This document shows, piece by piece, positions 59,560 to 64,000 of a stretch of 64,000 nucleotides of DNA. Location: contig CAJNOJ010000121.1 in assembly GCA_905250025.1 (NCBI GenBank), positions 175,365 to 239,364 on the forward strand, written 5' to 3'. The notes beneath the pieces are model-generated. The model was given only the letters and a program-made list of their open reading frames with translations. It searched no databases and had not been told where the DNA came from. The stretch's first letter is position 1; each line of letters opens with the position of its first letter. Made by a program: the position numbers and the translations under genes. Source of the DNA: Adineta ricciae (taxonomy: Eukaryota > Rotifera > Eurotatoria > Adinetida > Adinetidae).

Positions 59560-59925
59560 ATAAATTAGGAGAGTATGAAGAGTCGAGACATATTGTAACA
59601 GCAGCTGAACATTTCTTCCAATACATCATCAAGAAGTGAGTATTCTCTACGATAATATCAATGCAGCGTACACAAACATGAGAGAATATGACGAAGCACT
59701 CCCATATTGTCAGAAAGCACTACAAATCAACAACAATCCTTGTCAGCAACTTATCCCAATTTAATTTCGTCGTATATCAACATAGATACGTTATTAAAAC
59801 CATTGTCTCATTGTCAACATGCTTTAGATATGAGACAACAAACACTACTATTCGAACATGCTTCTATACAACATTGTCAAATGATGATCGAGAACATATG
59901 CCTTTTTTTTCTTACTTTTAGATAA
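59560..59925 (+). pseudogene. Degraded tetratricopeptide-repeat gene
   Basis: Broken frames carry TPR-like helices. Around 59640-59740 the reading NAAYTNMREYDEALPYCQKA matches the kinesin-light-chain-type TPR (AYxxMGxYDxALxYYxKAL). Around 59775-59850 a second repeat (LLKPLSHCQHALDMRQQ) follows in another frame, with stops between. Bdelloids have large TPR families of this type; this one is a fragment. Confidence 0.5.
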
Positions 59926-60444
59926 CGAAATGAATACGGCGCTAAACAAAGTAATGTAGAGAGCAAAATTTGATAACGCTCTATGCAGTTACAAGAGAAA
60001 AGAATATTACTCGTGCATCTGTTTCAGTCGAATGTGTGACTTTGTGATAAGAAGAGACAATAAAGTCGTCTATATACGAACGTCGACGACACATGTATAT
60101 AAACCTTGACTCGTTAGTAAATCGATGGTATGGCTTCGATTACGGATTTTTTTTTCTTTTGTGATCGTTAAGTTCTGAAAACAATCAGAGAATAACGAAA
60201 TCCGTAATCGAAATTATGCTACAACTCTGAAACTATTTCACACTTATCTAAAACAGGAGAGTGTAGTATCAAACGAAATTTTATTAAAATATTTGCACAC
60301 GTAATCTAAATTTACCGAAAGGAATTCCTGAATAGCAAAATGGGAGATCAAAGCAAGATGTACAGGTACATCTCGTGGATAATTTAACTAAAAATCTAAC
60401 TAAAATTTCAAACGTTTTGTCTAAGAATTGAAATCACGTCTTTG
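59926..60444. other. Intergenic with 15 bp perfect inverted repeat
   Basis: TTCGATTACGGATTT at 60135-60149 is inverted at 60198-60212 with a 48 bp spacer. No gene is seen. Confidence 0.5.
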
Positions 60445-62214
60445 TCATTGTTTCTTCGGCAGGCGAAATGCGAAACAGCAGAGAAGAACTGTATCGATAA
60501 TATGAATAACGGAAATAATAGCCGTAAATCGATGTAGTTTCTTCTTACAATATGTTTGCGATTCGTACATTCGATCGTACTGAATAACCTTGATAATATT
60601 CAATGCATGATTGAGAAGGGAAAGCAAGAATATAACTAAAAGAATATGAGCAACGATTAAGATTATACGTAGAGCTATTGCTAGAATTGTTAAGATTTTT
60701 TTATCTTTCACTTCTTTCCGTGGCACCAAGGTCAGGGCTAATGCTGTAACAATAGCAAGTGTAGTTGTAAATATCGAGAGTATTCCAGCTAGATGTAAAT
60801 AAGTTGGAATAAGAGGATCCGCTGAACAGTGATTGCTATATGTAATACCAAAGACGATCTCAAGAATGGAGACTACTAATGCAATAGCGACACAAACCAG
60901 AAGCGGAATCGCTGAGTGTAATGTTTGAGCTTTATTAGAACTTCCAGCCTTGTTGGATGTTCCCTTTTGATAACCCGCTGGTGTTCGACTGGGGTTGTCA
61001 AAACTATAATCGACGCCAGTAGACGATATTGGTGGATCATTTGTTGACGTTTCAGCAGAGGGTCGCTCGGAAATAGATGACGATGGTCCAGCGCCTGAAA
61101 CCGGACGTTTTTGAGCATCTTGTGGTTCTCGTGAAATACCAGGTGATGATATACCTGTGTTTACTATCGAACCCACTGCACCCGGCTTGTTAGGATCAGC
61201 TGTCTTTGAATTCGAGTCTTGTCGTTCCCGTGAATCGATGGGTGACGATATACCTGTGTTAACTATCGAACTTACTGCACCCGGCTTGTTAGGATCCGTT
61301 GTCTTTAAATTCGAGTTCTGCGAGTCACCTGCATTTCCAGTATCATTTTGTGGTGATGGTGAATGACCAACATTCGATGTATTAGTCGACCCAGATCGAG
61401 CTGTTAACGAAGGTTCTGATTCGTTTGCATTTGAAGCATCGGATGGTGGTGATGTTGTCGTTGTGACTGGTGTGCCTAATCGATCATCATTATCCGACGG
61501 ATCAGTTGGTTTTGATTGGCCTGCTGACGGAGGTTCTGATTCGTTTGCATTCGAAGCATCGGATGGTGGTAATGTTGTCGTTGTGACCGGTGTGCCTAAT
61601 CGATCATCATTATCCGACGGATCAGTTGGTTCTGATTGACCTGCAGACGGTGGTCCTGATTCGGTCGTATTCGAGGCCTCAGGTGTTGTTATCGTTTGTG
61701 TACTCGATGGATTATCGTTACCCGATTGTTCAGCTGACGCAGTTTGAGGTGGTGACTGCTGCTCTGTTTCTCCTGCGGGTGAAGGTTGGGGTGTTCCTGC
61801 ACCAGTCTCTGTTGGTGGTTGATTCTCGGTAGTTGACGATTCACTCAAATCAGCTTGAGATGATGGCTGCTGATCTGATTTTTCAGTGATTGTAGCTGGT
61901 GGTGACGTCGGTTCGTCTTGTGCACTTGGAGGATTATCAGCGCTCGATGCTTCATTTGGTTCATTTCCAATTGTTGATTGTTGTTCTGATCCGGCCGTGT
62001 TGGAAGCTTCTAATGTACTACCGATCGCTGGTGACTCATTTTGTTGTTCTGATTCTGTTGAATTCGTATTCTGAGTCGATGAGTCATCTGTCTCCGACGT
62101 GGACAGAGGTGCGTCAACGTTGTTTGGTGACGATTCGGTCACTTCGGTCTTAGGCGTTACATCTTGCTCTGATATTACTGGATTTGCAGTCTGTTGTGAT
62201 GTTGCTTCAGCCAT
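60445..62214 (-). CDS. Ser/Thr/Pro/Gln-rich protein with four C-terminal TM helices
   Basis: 589 codons, single exon, ATG at 62214. Residues 1-430 are low-complexity (Ser, Thr, Pro, Glu, Gln, Asn), with two tandem 40-residue repeats containing PTDPSDNDDRLGTPVTTTT and two 33-residue repeats containing DPNKPGAV and IVNTGISSP. The C-terminus has four hydrophobic helices at about 435-457, 471-496, 507-540 and 564-584, with a Cys-containing loop between the first two, as in tetraspan or MARVEL-like proteins. With no signal peptide the long N-terminal region is probably cytosolic. I know no family name for the whole protein. The internal repeats make length variation between alleles likely. Confidence 0.75.
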   Translation of the reverse strand: MAEATSQQTANPVISEQDVTPKTEVTESSPNNVDAPLSTSETDDSSTQNTNSTESEQQNESPAIGSTLEASNTAGSEQQSTIGNEPNEASSADNPPSAQDEPTSPPATITEKSDQQPSSQADLSESSTTENQPPTETGAGTPQPSPAGETEQQSPPQTASAEQSGNDNPSSTQTITTPEASNTTESGPPSAGQSEPTDPSDNDDRLGTPVTTTTLPPSDASNANESEPPSAGQSKPTDPSDNDDRLGTPVTTTTSPPSDASNANESEPSLTARSGSTNTSNVGHSPSPQNDTGNAGDSQNSNLKTTDPNKPGAVSSIVNTGISSPIDSRERQDSNSKTADPNKPGAVGSIVNTGISSPGISREPQDAQKRPVSGAGPSSSISERPSAETSTNDPPISSTGVDYSFDNPSRTPAGYQKGTSNKAGSSNKAQTLHSAIPLLVCVAIALVVSILEIVFGITYSNHCSADPLIPTYLHLAGILSIFTTTLAIVTALALTLVPRKEVKDKKILTILAIALRIILIVAHILLVIFLLSLLNHALNIIKVIQYDRMYESQTYCKKKLHRFTAIISVIHIIDTVLLCCFAFRLPKKQ

Positions 62215-62976
62215 TATTTTTTTTGAAATAAAAAACGTAATAGAAAGAGACCTTGAAAATGTTTGCGAAGAAAAGAAAAGAACAAAAGAAACCTTTTTAA
62301 GTAACCACTACCTTTTATATTTGCACGAGAGAGAAGAAATAGTAAGTAAACTACGTAAATGTGTTTTGAATTTTTCATCATACAAAAAAAGAGTGGGTAA
62401 AGTTAGTAACGAAGTCGAATCATATATTTACATATTCATTTCAAAATTGCTGTCTAACAGAAAATTTTTCATTTCTGATCGGTGTCATGTGAAATGTACT
62501 GAAAAAAACACAATTGATGATATACGAATGAGATTGTAAATAGGTTTTATTACCATTTCTCGACCTAGTAATTTCACAATAAATATATGATAATTCACAA
62601 AATCCGCTTATCAACTTTGACAACAAGTTTGCAAGAATCACAAAATATGAATGCGAATGGAAGTGTACGGCACGTTCATGTTTTTCTTACTTACATATTT
62701 TAAATGCTTTTTTATTGTCGTGTTTGATGTTTATATTAAAAGCGAATAGTCGACGAGTACGAATTTATTGTTGGTTTTCGACGACACGAATATCTGTATT
62801 AATCAAGGCGATACTTATGTCAATAGTTACACACATTTCAGCGACAGAAATGTCATTCTCTGTATAACACTTAATGATTCTTTTTTGAAGAAAACAGTAT
62901 GTTATAGAAAGTTAAACTAAACGTTAGTTTTTTTAACAACTCTACAATATAACTCGCAAACTTTTTCACAACGTTA
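62215..62976. other. Intergenic, nothing recognised
   Basis: AT-rich DNA between the 5' end of the Ser/Thr-rich gene and the 3' end of the GPCR. The plus-strand frame 62099-62539 overlaps the other gene antisense and is judged spurious. Confidence 0.4.
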
Positions 62977-64000
62977 TTACAACACACTACGAAGTTGATT
63001 CGCGGTATCTTCTTGACGGTTTTGTCCGACTCGCATCGTTACAGCCAGGTTACTGATAAAAGCATTTCTTCCTCTCCATCGATGATATAAAGTTTGCGAG
63101 AACAATTTCAGCACACCTGCAATCATCGTTTTGCGGAATAAGTTGGATGTTAATGTTGATAAATAAAACGATCTCACATGAATCAAATAGTATAAATTGT
63201 TTGTTAAACTCATCAGAAAACCGACGATTGCCCATTCTTCTGCACTTTGATTGCTATTTTGTATTGTCAAAAAGTACCAATACACTCCGATCCACAATAG
63301 TACAAAAAAACTGCTGACAAACACTTGAGCAAACACCATTCCAATGAAATGATTTCGACGACGGTTTCTTTCTGTTGTTAGTGCTCCACCCTGCAACATA
63401 GGATAATTGCCTTGAAAATATTTGCCACATTACTTACAGCTCTTTGACGATGTTGTACAATATTCCGATAGGTGAAAAATACGAAGATCAACATTACCAG
63501 TGGTGTGAGGATTCCATGAATGCTTATATAAGCAATAGCATTTGCCGTTGGATTTGTTGCACCGCATCCATAACCGGGAATAATGTCGTACGTCAGAGGA
63601 GAATATAGTGATGCAACACAACTGACAGCCGTAGTGATGAAGATCATCCATGGCACCGTTTTTAACCGTATTAGACGAGACATTCGAGAGGTTGGATCGA
63701 AAGTACAGGCATATCGATCGATTAGAGACATCATCAAGAGATCTAAGGACAACTGAGGAAAAAATACCACCGAAAATAGTCTTAGTTTACATATTAACTT
63801 GTCAGAAATGAATGAAGAAGCACTGTCTGACGTTGGATTAAGATATTGTGGGAAAAGGTTGACAAATAGATTGATGATATCGATAAACGAAGCTGTGAGT
63901 GTGTAGATGCAGAATGAGTTGTTTCGAAGTTTTGGTTGAAGAAATGTGAAGAGATTGCCAATAAATCCAATGAGACCGAGAACAGTGATGATGAGAGGAA
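62977..64000 (-). CDS. Rhodopsin-like GPCR, 5' end outside window
   Basis: Exon 64000-63438 (open to the window edge), a 47 bp intron 63437-63391 (GTAAGT...CAG) and exon 63390-62977. TM1 has the GN motif (GFIGNLFTF), TM2 has TASFIDIINLF, a Cys precedes TM3 (LICKLRLF) and TM3 ends LIDRY, the class A DRY motif. TM5 is followed by YRNIVQHRQRA and TM6 begins FIGMVFAQVF. TM7 reads NNLYYLIHVRSFYL instead of the classical NPxxY. The short third loop and tail resemble the large bdelloid peptide-receptor-like expansions. The ligand is unknown. Confidence 0.8.

Noticed and set aside
62099..62539. 146-codon plus-strand frame
   Set aside because: It is partly antisense to the Ser/Thr-rich gene start, has low complexity in the rest, and no recognisable features.
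1..64000. CRISPR arrays, rRNA, intact tRNA genes, bacterial-type operons
   Set aside because: None seen: no regularly spaced short repeats, no rRNA core sequences, and the only tRNA-like sequences are 3' fragments.

Overview
The window reads as nuclear DNA of a bdelloid rotifer (Adineta- or Rotaria-like). The reasons are AT-rich DNA, many short introns (about 45-135 bp), large metazoan multi-domain membrane proteins (LDLa/EGF/7TM receptors, FG-GAP propellers, MORN, RING/TRAF), interstitial GT-rich tracts close to the TGTGGG repeat known from Adineta telomeres, and pairs of gene copies that differ by a few percent. The species call is inference; no rRNA or mitochondrial marker is present.

The most important structural fact is that the window is not a simple linear locus. 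It contains seven single-N gaps (5399, 12915, 28601, 40135, 43882, 46314, 47877). At every one, the end of the left piece matches the start of the right piece in the same orientation. Three overlaps are identical over the stretches compared (164, 221 and 221 bp). Four are diverged by a few percent (about 5.1-5.4, 2.6, 13 and 2.3 kb). About 24 kb is therefore probably counted twice, as allelic haplotypes and unmerged contig ends, and the underlying locus is about 40 kb. Most genes are listed below as two or more partial copies.

Collapsed gene order: (1) a small protein of unknown family, possibly PIN-like (-); (2) a small Cys-rich zinc-binding exon (-); (3) a large ten-exon membrane protein of about 1,790 residues (+), with three repeated TM-ectodomain-TM modules, a seventh TM, a Thr-rich stalk and a seven-repeat FG-GAP/VCBS propeller; (4) a neprilysin-like (M13) relic (+); (5) a secreted Cys-rich four-repeat protein (-); (6) a MORN-repeat protein (-); (7) a ten-exon type I membrane protein with a Thr-rich stalk (-); (8) an LDLa/EGF/7TM receptor with three introns (-); (9) a RING/TRAF-type E3 ligase (-); (10) an intronless paralogue of the LDLa/EGF/7TM receptor (-); (11) an orphan signal-peptide exon and a degraded TPR gene (+); (12) a Ser/Thr/Pro-rich protein with four C-terminal TM segments (-); (13) the 3' part of a rhodopsin-like GPCR (-).

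The gene-poor stretches (about 25.5-27.3, 38.5-39.8, 49.1-52.0 and 56.8-60.4 kb) hold telomere-like tracts, a foldback MITE in two copies, palindromic AT-rich repeats and gene relics. This fits the accessory, subtelomere-like compartment of bdelloid genomes. The cell-surface genes share a theme (extracellular Cys-rich or propeller domains on membrane anchors, plus GPCRs), but nothing in the sequence shows that they act in one pathway.
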